A stretch of 64,000 nt of DNA from JAGVPT01 sp963772165 (GCA_963772165.1 CAVYWA010000005.1:496001-560000); one strand, 5' to 3'. Positions 52,129-61,157 are shown, counted from the first letter of the stretch. The notes: generated by a model from the sequence alone, not told the origin. Numbers and translations are program-made.

Positions 52129-53020
52129 CCTGAGGATCGTTGCTCTGGTATTGTTTTGTTTTACCCTTTCGCATTCCAAAGAGGCGCGCGATCACGCGAC
52201 GATACATGATGCGGAAAAAAAGATCGACTCTGTGATAGCCGCGGCGGGCGGGAGGTTTGCCGTTGCGTTTGAAGACCTGCAGACGGGAAAAAAGCTTTAC
52301 AGAAATGAAAATGAAAAATTCCATGCGGCGAGTACGATCAAAACGCCCGTGATGATTGAAGTGTTCAATCAAGTCCGCATGGGGAAATTTTCTTTTGATG
52401 ATTCTCTTGATGTGATCAATAATTTTTCAAGCATTGTAGACGGGAGCATGTATTCTCTTCAATCTTCCAGCGATAGCTATGACAGTCTCTATTTACGCAT
52501 CGGAAAGAAGGAACGCATTGGGACGCTTTTATTCCAAATGATTACAGTGAGCAGCAATCTGGCGGCGAACCTGCTGATCCAAAAAGTGGGCGCAAAAAAT
52601 GTTCAAAAAACGATGGATTTTCTAGGAGTGCATGATATTCGTGTGTTGAGGTGCGTTGAGGATACAAAGGCGTTTCAAGCCGGAAAGAACAACACGGTAA
52701 CGGCAAAATCGCTGGCATTATTGTATGAAAAGCTGGCGCGAAAAAGGATCTTGAGCCGAAAGATCTCCGAAGAAATGCTCGGCATTTTGGTGCATCAAAG
52801 ATTTACCGATATGATCCCCGCGAGGTTGCCGAAGAATGTCACTGTTGCCCATAAAACGGGGAGCAGTCCGGGGGTTCAGCACGATTCGGGGATCGTTTAT
52901 CTCCCCGACGGAAGAAAATACGTCCTGGTCGTTCTATCGAAAGATCTGCAGGAACGGAAAACCGGGATTAACGCCATTGCGCAAATTTCTAAAATTATGT
53001 TCGACTATGAAATGAACTAA
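52094..53020 (+). CDS. Class A beta-lactamase-like serine hydrolase, exported
   Basis: A 308-residue protein of the penicillin-binding/class A beta-lactamase fold. The SXXK motif is Ser80-Thr-Ile-Lys83, the second motif is Ser153-Ser154-Asn155 (VSSNLAANLL), and the KTG is 254-256 (AHKTGSSPGVQHDSG). A signal peptide follows a basic N terminus (LRIVALVLFCFTLSHS). The start is uncertain: TTG 52094 with GGTGGAG upstream is used here, GTG 52079 is possible, and both overlap ribD. It sits between ribD and ribE. Whether it destroys beta-lactams or acts on cell-wall peptides cannot be told. Confidence 0.87.
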   Translation: MKDVYHTKKQNNLRIVALVLFCFTLSHSKEARDHATIHDAEKKIDSVIAAAGGRFAVAFEDLQTGKKLYRNENEKFHAASTIKTPVMIEVFNQVRMGKFSFDDSLDVINNFSSIVDGSMYSLQSSSDSYDSLYLRIGKKERIGTLLFQMITVSSNLAANLLIQKVGAKNVQKTMDFLGVHDIRVLRCVEDTKAFQAGKNNTVTAKSLALLYEKLARKRILSRKISEEMLGILVHQRFTDMIPARLPKNVTVAHKTGSSPGVQHDSGIVYLPDGRKYVLVVLSKDLQERKTGINAIAQISKIMFDYEMN

Positions 53021-53022
53021 TA

Positions 53023-53613
53023 ATGTTTACAGGAATTGTTGAAGAAGTAGGCAGGGTCTGTTCGGTCCGGAAGGGGGACGATGGGATCCAATTTGATATT
53101 CAAACAAGAAAAATATCCGCCGGCCTAAAAGTCGATAACAGTATTGCGGTCAACGGAACGTGCCTGACCGTCGTGCGGCGGAAACGCGGAATCCTTACTT
53201 TTGACGCTGTGAAAGAAACATTGAGCAAGACGAGTCTGGGGGGATTACATGTCGGAAGCAGCGTTAATTTGGAGCGTGCTGTCTCGCTGGACCAGCGCCT
53301 GGGCGGGCATCTCGTCCAAGGCCATGTCGACACTACTGGAACAGTCCTGAAGCGCACTGTTTTGAAAACGAGCTGGATGTTCTCGATCAGTTTTCCCAAA
53401 AAGTTTCGGAAGTACCTTATTCCAGTCGGTTCAATTTCGGTTGACGGAGTAAGTTTGACGGTTGCGAGGCTGCACGCTGATTATTTTGAAGTCGCAATCA
53501 TACCGTACACGTACGAGCAAACAATTTTTCACGAGTACAAAGCAGGTTCAAAAGTGAACCTTGAGTTCGACCTGGTCGGAAAATATATTGAATCATTGTT
53601 GCACTATAATTAA
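53023..53613 (+). CDS. ribE: Riboflavin synthase, alpha subunit
   Basis: It dismutates two 6,7-dimethyl-8-ribityllumazine molecules to riboflavin. Its 196 residues contain two lumazine-binding repeats, beginning MFTGIVEEVGRV and (second) LGGHLVQGHVDTTGTVL. The C-terminal SISVDGVSLTVARL and IIPYTYEQTIF are standard. It begins two bases after the stop of the beta-lactamase-like gene, so the rib genes appear co-transcribed with that hydrolase. Confidence 0.95.
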   Translation: MFTGIVEEVGRVCSVRKGDDGIQFDIQTRKISAGLKVDNSIAVNGTCLTVVRRKRGILTFDAVKETLSKTSLGGLHVGSSVNLERAVSLDQRLGGHLVQGHVDTTGTVLKRTVLKTSWMFSISFPKKFRKYLIPVGSISVDGVSLTVARLHADYFEVAIIPYTYEQTIFHEYKAGSKVNLEFDLVGKYIESLLHYN

Positions 53614-53665
53614 ATCGTTGTATTTTTTCTCCGTGACTGTGTGACGAATTTTTCTTAAGAGGAAT

Positions 53666-54430
53666 ATGAAGGATCTCTTTCGGTCAAAGATGACGAGGGT
53701 CGTGTTATGGTGTGCGGGAGGACTTTTGTTTGTCGTTCTTCTCCTCGATAACGTTATTCTTCCGTGGTATGTGAATCACGGCGGTACGCTTGTTGTTCCG
53801 GACGTCGTCGGTATGCCGGAAGCTGAAGCATTTCGCTTATTGGATTCGCTCAACCTCGAACCCCGGAAGGGCGATGTGCATCCGGATAAGGATTATCCGG
53901 AAGGATATGTTGTCGCACAAAACCCGGTTTCCCCGCAGATCGTGAAGCCCCGCCGCAGGGTTTATCTAACGATCAGCGGCGGCGAACAGCTTGCTGTTGT
54001 TCCAGAGTTGAAAGGGAGGTCGCTTCGCGATACGAAATTTGCGCTGGACCGCTCCGGATTGAAACTTGGCACCGTTCTACGCCAAATTTCTAAAGAATTT
54101 CCCGAAGGAACGATCATCTCTCAAGACGTTGTTTCCGGAGCAAAAGTAAAACACGGCTCATATATTGGAGTAACCGAAAGCACGGGGCAATCGATGGACA
54201 GCCTCGTCGTTCCAAATATCGTCGGCAAGACCTTAGTCGATGCGCAAAAAATCCTGGTCCAAAAGGGATTTAAAACAGGAAACATTACATATCAATCAAA
54301 CGCCGACCTTCTTCCCAATACGGTTATCGGGCAACTTCCGCGTGCCGGGGATATCGCGAGTTTTGGGAAACCTATCGATCTTTTTGTCGCTCAAGCACCG
54401 GACAAAAAACGAACCGTACAGGAACACTGA
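53666..54430 (+). CDS. Membrane-anchored PASTA-domain protein
   Basis: A 254-residue protein with one N-terminal helix (VVLWCAGGLLFVVLLLDNVI) and three PASTA repeats (about residues 42-110, 112-180 and 185-250). Each starts with a V-P-pattern: LVVPDVVGMPEAEAFRLLDS, AVVPELKGRSLRDTKFALD, LVVPNIVGKTLVDAQKILV. PASTA domains bind peptidoglycan or beta-lactams in kinases and PBPs; here no kinase or transpeptidase domain is attached. Its role in the cell envelope is unknown. It precedes rpe by two bases. Confidence 0.92.
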   Translation: MKDLFRSKMTRVVLWCAGGLLFVVLLLDNVILPWYVNHGGTLVVPDVVGMPEAEAFRLLDSLNLEPRKGDVHPDKDYPEGYVVAQNPVSPQIVKPRRRVYLTISGGEQLAVVPELKGRSLRDTKFALDRSGLKLGTVLRQISKEFPEGTIISQDVVSGAKVKHGSYIGVTESTGQSMDSLVVPNIVGKTLVDAQKILVQKGFKTGNITYQSNADLLPNTVIGQLPRAGDIASFGKPIDLFVAQAPDKKRTVQEH

Positions 54431-54432
54431 GC

Positions 54433-55098
54433 ATGGCATCAATAAAAAAGCCGGTATTGATCGCTCCATCGATTCTTGCTGCGAACTTTGGAGAACTCGC
54501 AAACCAGATCTCCGCGATTGAAAAAGCGGGCGCCGACCTCATTCATCTCGATGTCATGGATGGTCATTTTGTTCCGAACATCAGTTTCGGCTCGGGAATT
54601 GTCAAGACTGTTCACGGTCTTACTCGGCTTCCGCTGGACACGCATTTAATGATCGACAATCCGGATTTTTTCCTCGAAGAATTTAAAAAGGCCGGGACGA
54701 CAAATTTGACCGTGCATGTTGAGGTATGCCGCCACCTGCAACAGACAATTTCGTCGATCCGGCAGCTTGGAATGAAACCTGGCGTTTGTTTAAAGCCGTC
54801 CACTCCGCTTTCAGCCCTCGAGGAAATTCTCCCCGAGCTTGATTTAGTGCTGGTGATGTCTGTGAATCCCGGCTTTGGGGGACAAAAATTCCTTCCCCAG
54901 AGTTTCGAAAGAGTTAAAGATTTAAAAAAAATTATCTCTTCGCGCGGGCTGAAAGCGATCATTGAAGTCGATGGGGGGATCGATAAGGACAATGCAGTCA
55001 TGCTCGTCGAGGCGGGAGCCGATGTGCTGGTTTCCGGGACGGCCATTTTTGGATCAAACGATATAGCGGAAGCAATACACGCCCTTAGAAATAATTAG
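54433..55098 (+). CDS. rpe: Ribulose-phosphate 3-epimerase
   Basis: A pentose-phosphate pathway enzyme (221 residues, TIM barrel) interconverting ribulose 5-phosphate and xylulose 5-phosphate. Signatures are IAPSILAANFGEL, HLDVMDGHFVPNISFG, VMSVNPGFGGQKFLP and EVDGGIDKDNAVMLVEAGAD, with the two metal-binding Asp/His residues. It closes the transcript begun upstream: an intrinsic terminator follows 25 bases after its stop. Confidence 0.95.
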   Translation: MASIKKPVLIAPSILAANFGELANQISAIEKAGADLIHLDVMDGHFVPNISFGSGIVKTVHGLTRLPLDTHLMIDNPDFFLEEFKKAGTTNLTVHVEVCRHLQQTISSIRQLGMKPGVCLKPSTPLSALEEILPELDLVLVMSVNPGFGGQKFLPQSFERVKDLKKIISSRGLKAIIEVDGGIDKDNAVMLVEAGADVLVSGTAIFGSNDIAEAIHALRNN

Positions 55099-55122
55099 CC
55101 TGGAAAATTAGCATAATCGGCG

Positions 55123-55156
55123 AAAGCCGCGTCATGATCTGGCGCGGCTTTTTTTA
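55123..55156 (+). terminator. Intrinsic terminator after rpe
   Basis: AAAGCCGCG (55123-55131) and CGCGGCTTT (55143-55151) form a GC-rich stem with an 11-base loop and a T run up to 55155. Confidence 0.9.
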
Positions 55157-55221
55157 TTATAGCATTAACCGCTAACAACCTAATTAAATAAGGAATTATT
55201 TGAAATAGCATTAAAAAGTAC

Positions 55222-55249
55222 TTGACAAAACGAAATTGTACGTTATATT
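55222..55249 (+). promoter_or_regulatory. Strong promoter upstream of glnB
   Basis: TTGACA (55222-55227), 16-base spacer, TATATT (55244-55249). Transcription should begin near 55256, leaving an untranslated leader of about 220 bases before glnB. Confidence 0.82.
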
Positions 55250-55255
55250 GTAATG

Positions 55256-55479
55256 TTGTAGGGCGGATCGCAGGGGGGGACGAATCAAAATGGGTAATGC
55301 CGAAGTGACCGCGGCATCCGGGCTGCGGTCCTGACAATTGTAACTCAGGCAACGAAAAGCCGGAGAACGGACTAATTCATAAATAATGATGGAAGAATAA
55401 TTACTGGAGATGCCTATGACCGATTGAAGCGAGTTATCACGATTGCATTTTCACAGTTGACACACATCGTTGAAAAAGA
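55256..55479 (+). promoter_or_regulatory. Candidate structured leader RNA of glnB, with a possible short ORF
   Basis: The leader contains a nine-pair hairpin 55314-55337 region (GACCGC near 55315 with GCGGTC near 55325-55330; loop ATCCGG), then CCTGA/TCAGG, and GGC/GCC and CCG/CGG pairings further down. A 14-codon frame (ATG 55289 to TGA 55333) follows AGGGGGG. The sequence does not match the glutamine, c-di-AMP, TPP, FMN, cobalamin or SAM riboswitch patterns I know. The type of control is unknown. Confidence 0.45.
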
Positions 55480-55818
55480 ATGAAAAAGATCGAGGCCATC
55501 ATCAGACCACATAAGCTTGAAGAAGTCCGGGAGGCATTACATGACAACGGCGTCCACGGGATGACGATTTCCGAAGTGAGGGGAGTCGGCAGGCAAAAGG
55601 GTCACGCCGAAGTATACCGCGGCTCTGAGTATAAAATTGATTTTTTGCCGAAAATCAAACTCGAAGTTGTCGTAAGCGACAAAATGCTGGATGAGGTCGT
55701 TTCACTTATCGTGAAAGCCTCCAAAACGGGGAATGTGGGAGACGGGAAAGTATTCGTCAGCCCTGTCGAAGAGGTGATTCGCATTCGGACTGAGGAGGTA
55801 GGGGAGGATGCGTTATAG
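55480..55818 (+). CDS. glnB: Nitrogen regulatory protein PII
   Basis: A PII signal protein (112 residues) that senses 2-oxoglutarate, ATP and ADP and controls nitrogen uptake and metabolism. The T-loop contains GRQKGHAEVYRGSEYKIDF with the uridylylation-type Tyr51, and the C-terminal signature is KTGNVGDGKVFVSPVEEVIRIRTEE. No amtB ammonium transporter gene is adjacent; the next genes are a porin and an amino-acid permease, and glnA lies 5 kb downstream. A strong promoter and a long leader precede it. Confidence 0.95.
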   Translation: MKKIEAIIRPHKLEEVREALHDNGVHGMTISEVRGVGRQKGHAEVYRGSEYKIDFLPKIKLEVVVSDKMLDEVVSLIVKASKTGNVGDGKVFVSPVEEVIRIRTEEVGEDAL

Positions 55819-55887
55819 CATTGGCCGTTGTGCGGTTGGGAAACATAGTCACGCACTCATTTTACTCACATCGAAAAGGGTTCACTA

Positions 55888-57027
55888 ATGAAACTGACTT
55901 ATCTTTTTTTGGCGGCGTTTGTATTGGGCACAAACGCAATGTATGCAGCAGATACTACAGCGGCGCCGGCCCCCGCGCCGATCACATGGAGCGGGTTTGT
56001 GGACGCGTATTACAGCAAGAATTTTAACAGTCCATCGACGGAGACAAACCAGCTGCGGAATTTTGACATCAATGAGAACCAATTCGCGTTAAGCCTAGCG
56101 GAGCTCGTGATCCAGAAACAAGCTTCGCCGGTCGGGTTCCGCCTGGACCTCGATTTTGGTCCGACAAACGATATCGTACAAGGCCTTGCGCCATACGGAA
56201 CGACTCCGAACAACACGTTGAATTTGCTGCAGCAAGCCTATCTCACGGCAATCCTGCCTGTTGGTTCCGGGTTGACGGTCGATGTTGGTAAATTCGTCAC
56301 CCATATGGGGAACGAGGTGATCGAATCGAAAGACAACTGGAACTACAGCCGTTCGTTCCTTTTTGCTTACGCGATTCCATACTACCATACGGGAATCCGG
56401 CTGACATATCCAGTGTCAACCGCATTGAGTGCGACGGTGGATGTTTTAAACGGGTGGAATTCTACGGTTGACAACAATCATTCTCAAACGCTCGGTTTGA
56501 CGCTGAATTATACCGTTTCCCCGAGCACGAGCATCGTGTTCAACGGCATCGACGGTTTTGAGCAGCCGTTTCTTGCGCCGTATGGGAAGAGAGATGTTGC
56601 TGATTTTATCGTGACGCAAACGGTCAACGATAATCTATCACTTTGTCTGAATGCCGATTACGGCCAGGAGCGTTTAGGCGGGTCGGCCGGTCCCTTAGAG
56701 ATGTGGAAGGGAGTCGACATCTACGGCAAGTATATTCTCAACCCCAAGTCAACGGTTGCATTGCGCGCTGAAGTGTATTCGGACCCGCATCTCTACACGC
56801 TGAGTGGCTATGCAAACCCGACGCCGTTCGACACGAAAGAGACGTTGAAAGAAGTAACGCTGACGTATGAATACCACTTGTTTGACCCGTTGATCACACG
56901 TCTTGAGGTGCGGGATGATCTTTCCAATAACCCCGGATTCTTTAATACGGCCAGTAGTGGCGGAGGTCCGTCCCTGTCGGCAACATCGCAGCCGACCCTG
57001 CTTATCGGTGTTGTTGCGACATTCTAA
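55888..57027 (+). CDS. Outer membrane beta-barrel porin (BBP2-like)
   Basis: A 379-residue outer-membrane protein with a signal peptide (YLFLAAFVLGTNAMYAA), an Ala/Pro linker, and then ITWSGFVDAYYSKNF, a typical first strand. Alternating beta-strands run to a final aromatic residue (LLIGVVATF), the hallmark of a barrel. The pattern VDVGKFVTHMGNEVIESKDNWNYSRS resembles putative beta-barrel porin-2 proteins, which often neighbour ammonium or amino-acid transport genes. The placement between glnB and an amino-acid permease suggests uptake of nitrogen compounds. Substrate unknown. Confidence 0.85.
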   Translation: MKLTYLFLAAFVLGTNAMYAADTTAAPAPAPITWSGFVDAYYSKNFNSPSTETNQLRNFDINENQFALSLAELVIQKQASPVGFRLDLDFGPTNDIVQGLAPYGTTPNNTLNLLQQAYLTAILPVGSGLTVDVGKFVTHMGNEVIESKDNWNYSRSFLFAYAIPYYHTGIRLTYPVSTALSATVDVLNGWNSTVDNNHSQTLGLTLNYTVSPSTSIVFNGIDGFEQPFLAPYGKRDVADFIVTQTVNDNLSLCLNADYGQERLGGSAGPLEMWKGVDIYGKYILNPKSTVALRAEVYSDPHLYTLSGYANPTPFDTKETLKEVTLTYEYHLFDPLITRLEVRDDLSNNPGFFNTASSGGGPSLSATSQPTLLIGVVATF

Positions 57028-57314
57028 ATTTGCATGGTGTTACGATGGCTCAATGGCAGCCATGGATCGAATTTGCTCCAAGGCTATATCAAGAACATCA
57101 CAGCAGGAGAGTCTTATGGCCATGGCATAATGAAGATTTTTTCGGACAAGCATTCCTGAACGGTGTGCAGCAGTAATCGCGAGTTCTGGAAAAATCTTTT
57201 ATGGAAACCATCTTACAATCGATCGGCTTCTATTCGGTGTAGTAGAAGAGCGAGTTCAATAGTAGACGAATGTGAAATCACAAATAAAAAAACAATAACT
57301 TCAGGAGGTGTGGC

Positions 57315-58842
57315 ATGGGTGAAGAAAAAAAGACCACCATGAAGAAAACCCTGGGACTCACGGGCGTTACCGTGAACGCGATGGCTCTTATCGCTCCCGG
57401 TGCGTTTCTCTGGATTACGTTCCAAGTACAAGCTTCAAACAACGGCGGCGCGACAGACATGTGGACCGGTATTGTCGCCGCTCTCATCGTAGCGTTTCTT
57501 ACCGCGATAGCGTTCTCTGAACTTGCTCGCCGATACCCTGAAGCCGGCGCTGGCGGTTCGTACTATTTCGCAGAAAAGGCATTTCTCGATCGCGACAAAG
57601 CCTCCCACCGTCGATTTGCGCGTCTTGCCAAATTCCTCACAGGATGGGCAGCTCACTTGTTTTATTGGGTTTACCCCGGCGTTATGGTGGCGATGATGGC
57701 AGTACCTCATCACCTATATTTTCGGACAATTCAATATCAACATTACAATTCCAGAACAGATTGGAATCGCCGTTGTGTTCTCAGTCTTTATCGGCTTGAT
57801 TGCCGTTCGCGGAATCACCGGGTCGACAAATGTTGCGATTGCGATCAACGTGATTCAGCTGGTTTCGTTGATTGGCTTTAGCATTCTGGCGATTATGTTT
57901 CGAGTCCAAAACCCGCTCCATGCTACGCAGTGGGCTCATCCTGCTGCGATATCAGTCATCTGGCCGCACAGCCTTTCGGCCATGCTCTTCCAGTCGACAA
58001 TTGCGATCTTAATCCTCGTTGGATTTGAGTCGTCGACGTCGCTGGCCGGGGAAGCGCTTAACCCCAAGAAAGATATCCCACGCGGTGTGCTCATCTCGCT
58101 CGTCATTCAGGGGCTCTTCGCATACTTGCTCGAATATTTCGCGGCAAATTATGCCGTGTGCGAAAAACTTACGTTTACAAACCCTGACGGAAGTATCGTC
58201 ACGGGCATGGATGCCGCAGCTGCTTCCGGCGCTCCCATCGGTGACATGGTCCGCCTCATCGGCGACGCAATGCTAGGTGGAAATGGTTTTATCTTAATGA
58301 TCATTATCGCGATCACTGTCGCACTGGCCGTTGTGGGGACAACGCTGGCAGCAATCAACACGGCCGTCAGAGTCAGCTTTGCAATGGCACAAGATAAAGA
58401 AATGCCGGAAATGCTCGGTGCCTTGCATGAGAGACATGCAAGTCCCCACGTGGGCGTATGGGTTCTTGTCGTGGTCTCCGCCATCCTCGGTAGCATCGGC
58501 GTTCTGAATGTCACGGCGCTTACCGGTATTACCCTGGCATCAAATATCGGGACCTTTGCACTCTATGCACTCATCTGCGGCCTCACGTTTGTTACGTTCG
58601 TAGGCCGAGAAGAATTTCACAGCGTAAAGCATGCAGTGATCCCGTTTCTGGGTTTAATCGGGAACATCGGGTTGCTTGTGGGCGTTGTATTCATTGGACT
58701 CACGACGCCCGGGGTTTCTGAAGATGCGACAAAAATGGCGCTCTATATTACCGGCGGATGGGGGCTTGTCAGCGTAATCTATCTTGTGTGGAACAGCAAG
58801 AAAATTGGCAAAGCAATAATACCGGCAACCTCTGCGTCGTGA
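57315..58842 (+). pseudogene. APC-superfamily amino-acid permease with one-base frameshift
   Basis: The first part (from ATG 57315 behind CAGGAGGTG) encodes helices 1-4 of an APC transporter (LGLTGVTVNAMALIAPGAFLW, FSELARRYPEAGAGGSYYFA). At about 57701-57708 the homology jumps to the next frame: AMMA is followed by LITYIFGQFNINITIPEQIG and eight further helices through to 58842. One extra base near GCAGTACCTC explains it. Read through, the product would be about 508 residues, a normal size. Either a recent inactivating mutation or a sequencing error; the rest of both parts looks intact. It belongs to the glnB-porin cluster. Confidence 0.85.
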
Positions 58843-58886
58843 GAAATGTAGAGGCAAACAGTTCTTTTACTGTCTTGAAGTAGTTT

Positions 58887-58928
58887 GGAGGGAGGAAAAT
58901 ACCAAATTGTTTTCCTCCCTCCTTATTT
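58887..58928 (+). terminator. Intrinsic terminator between the permease and PP2C genes
   Basis: GGAGGGAGGAAAA (58887-58899) and TTTTCCTCCCTCC (58910-58922) form a perfect 13-base-pair stem with a ten-base loop, followed by TTATTTG. The stem may work in both directions. Confidence 0.85.
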
Positions 58929-58943
58929 GTACACGGAGTAGAG

Positions 58944-59777
58944 ATGTCGGAATTTGATGTTGCAGAAATTAAAGCCTACAGCTATAGCCACGTAGGAAAA
59001 GTACGCGATGATAATCAGGATGCAGTGCGTCTTTGCAACGCGATCGATGAACTTACCTTCACTGACGGACATCTGTACGGTATCGCGGACGGAATGGGAG
59101 GATACGCTCACGGAGGGGTTGCAAGCTCATTAGCTCTTGAAACTTTTTTCCAAACATTTTATGCGGCAAACGGCGTTTCTCCATTTCAGAAACTCCGTGT
59201 GGGAATACAGAATGCAAATCTAAGCGTTTTCCAAACTTCTCAACGCCTTGGCGCAGGCCGGATGGGAACAACGTTGACAGCCGTCAATATCGTAGGGCAT
59301 AAATTATATATTGCTCATGTCGGAGACAGCCGTGCATATTTGATTCGCGACCGCAAGTCGAAATGTCTGACCAGCGACCACACCCGGGTTGGGGAACTTG
59401 TGCGAATGAAGGTGCTTTCTCCTGAGAAAGTGCGGACCCATAGCCAACGTTCGATGTTGGATAAATGCCTGGGGATGGAGCTCTTTGTGCAGCCGGATAT
59501 TTTTCAGGTTCCGGTTAAATCAGGTGATATTATTGTACTCTGTTCAGATGGTGTGTGGGCAACGATTCAGGACGATGAATTTGCGCAGTTAATTATAGAC
59601 TCGAAAGATCCCGAAAATCTTTGCAAGCAAATTGTAGAATTGGCCATGGAGCGCGAGAGCGACGATAATCTTTCAATTATTATTCTCTATCTTGACCGCC
59701 TTGTGCCATCAAAGACCGAAGAAAAGCCGAATTCGTTTTGGTTGTTGCCGAATGCCATTCGCCGTTTGTTTAAATAA
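58944..59777 (+). CDS. PP2C-type protein serine/threonine phosphatase
   Basis: A 277-residue metal-dependent phosphatase. PPM motifs are VGKVRDDNQDAVRL, LYGIADGMGGYAHGG with the metal-binding Asp, AHVGDSRAYLIRD, IIVLCSDGVWATIQDDE and SDDNLSIIILYL. It should act on phosphoproteins, and a Ser/Thr kinase is encoded 400 bases downstream on the same strand, so the two could form a reversible switch. No membrane helix or sensor domain is present. Confidence 0.94.
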   Translation: MSEFDVAEIKAYSYSHVGKVRDDNQDAVRLCNAIDELTFTDGHLYGIADGMGGYAHGGVASSLALETFFQTFYAANGVSPFQKLRVGIQNANLSVFQTSQRLGAGRMGTTLTAVNIVGHKLYIAHVGDSRAYLIRDRKSKCLTSDHTRVGELVRMKVLSPEKVRTHSQRSMLDKCLGMELFVQPDIFQVPVKSGDIIVLCSDGVWATIQDDEFAQLIIDSKDPENLCKQIVELAMERESDDNLSIIILYLDRLVPSKTEEKPNSFWLLPNAIRRLFK

Positions 59778-60173
59778 GTTGGTAATTGTAGGATTGGGTT
59801 TGTAGGATGAGCTATGCCGCAATTTCTCAGTAGCAGCAGCCATCACATCCCAGTTACGTGAGGCCGCTATTGCTTGCGGAGAGAGTGGCGTTACAGTTTG
59901 ACGGGTCATTGCGAGCGAAGCGAAGCAATCTCCAACGTAAATAGAGATTGCTTCGGCAAAGAACGCCTCGCAATGACTTCTTCTTAAAAAAGAAGGCAAC
60001 CTGTAACAGTACCGGGAGAGCATTGCTTTTCAGGGGAATCTTTAGTACACTCTCTTGCTTGCAAGTAATTTTGAAGAAAATCAATATAAAACAGCTATTG
60101 GCAGATTCAAGGATTCTACGAGGGTAGTTCACCGGGTCAGTTTCCCTCAGGACCTAAACTTGCGAGAGCTATT
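59778..60173 (+). other. Non-coding gap between the PP2C and kinase genes
   Basis: No supported gene. It contains the inverted-repeat element at 59905-59977 and otherwise unremarkable sequence. No clear -35/-10 pair was identified ahead of the kinase gene, so the kinase may be expressed from a promoter that does not fit the consensus or by read-through from PP2C. Confidence 0.6.
59905..59977. repeat. Inverted-repeat element (REP-like) between the PP2C and kinase genes
   Basis: The outer arms GTCATTGCGAG (59905-59915) and CTCGCAATGAC (59967-59977) are a perfect 11-base inverted repeat. Inside, CGAAGCAATCTC and GAGATTGCTTCG form a second, 12-base pair. The element folds into one long hairpin of 73 bases. 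Its end sequence GTCATTGC is shared with the element at 41847-42004. Confidence 0.8.
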
Positions 60174-61157
60174 ATGTCAAAAACATCAATGCTTCAAATT
60201 GGCGACCAGTTTGATCACTTTCAAATTCAAGGACACATCGCTCAAGGCGGAATGAGTGATATCTACCGTGCGTATGATTTGCTGACGAGTAAGGAAGTGG
60301 TGCTCAAGATTCCGGATAAAATGTCGATTGGCGATCCGGCACAATACGAAAGATTCCAGAGAGAGTTGGAGGTCATGCGGACGTTGCAGCATCCCGCAAT
60401 TCTTAAAGGATTAGGATCTGGTCGTTTTAACAGCACTCCATATTTAGTCACAGAATTGATTGATGGGGAGTCGATGAGGGCTCTGATTGAAAGAGCCGCG
60501 CCGATGGGTTCAAACGAGTCAATTGCATTGATCCGAAAGATTGCGGATGGTCTGGCACATTGCCATGATAATCAAATTATCCATCGCGACCTTAAACCAG
60601 AAAATATCCTTATTACGGCAGGGGGACAGCCTGTCGTTTTGGATTTCGGCCTTGCGTTGACAAAAAAGTCTTTTCGAGTGACGTACGCTAATTTGAGCAG
60701 CACTGCTGGGACGCCGGATTACATGGCCCCCGAACAAATTGAAGGCCAGCGGGGCGATGTTCGCACTGATATCTACGCCGTCGGAACAATGTTGTTCGAA
60801 CTCTTAACAGGAAGGACACCGTTCAGCGGCGATAGTAATCTCGCTGTTATGGCTCAGCATCTCAGCGGCACGATACCCCGGTTAGACAAAATACAGCCGA
60901 ATGTTTCGTCCCAATTAGCAGCTGTTGTTGCTCGGTGCCTGCAACGTGAACCGAAAGACCGTTACATCGATATGCACGCGCTCGTTTATGATCTGGATCA
61001 TTTAGACCAGGTAGATGTTTCAATACTTGAGCGAGTATCAGATGTTTCAAAGGCGAAAGTTTTTTTTCGTTCGCCGGTCGTCAAAGCAGTGGGTTCAACA
61101 TTGGCTTTGCTTGCAGTCATAATTCTCTTGGCTATTCTCCTTAAATCCTTACGCTAA
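60174..61157 (+). CDS. Membrane-anchored serine/threonine protein kinase (PknB-like)
   Basis: A Hanks-type kinase (327 residues). The glycine loop is IAQGGMSDIYRAYD, the ATP Lys is Lys45, the catalytic loop is IIHRDLKPENILI (Asp139), DFG is at 157-159, and the activation segment is TAGTPDYMAPEQIEG. A short linker leads to a C-terminal helix (VVKAVGSTLALLAVIILLAILL) with almost nothing beyond, so there is no external sensor domain. Its stop codon TAA shares bases with the ATG of glnA (TAATG), which indicates coupled expression of a kinase with glutamine synthetase. Confidence 0.94.
   Translation: MSKTSMLQIGDQFDHFQIQGHIAQGGMSDIYRAYDLLTSKEVVLKIPDKMSIGDPAQYERFQRELEVMRTLQHPAILKGLGSGRFNSTPYLVTELIDGESMRALIERAAPMGSNESIALIRKIADGLAHCHDNQIIHRDLKPENILITAGGQPVVLDFGLALTKKSFRVTYANLSSTAGTPDYMAPEQIEGQRGDVRTDIYAVGTMLFELLTGRTPFSGDSNLAVMAQHLSGTIPRLDKIQPNVSSQLAAVVARCLQREPKDRYIDMHALVYDLDHLDQVDVSILERVSDVSKAKVFFRSPVVKAVGSTLALLAVIILLAILLKSLR

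Noticed and set aside
55270..55345. c-di-AMP (ydaO) riboswitch-like stretch with GGGGGAC and TGGGTAATGCC
   Set aside because: The conserved downstream part (CCCGAATCCGTCAGCTAACC-like) is missing, so the match is too weak.
57690..57720. Programmed frameshift in the permease gene
   Set aside because: No slippery heptamer and no stimulatory structure is evident; a sequencing error or mutation is simpler.
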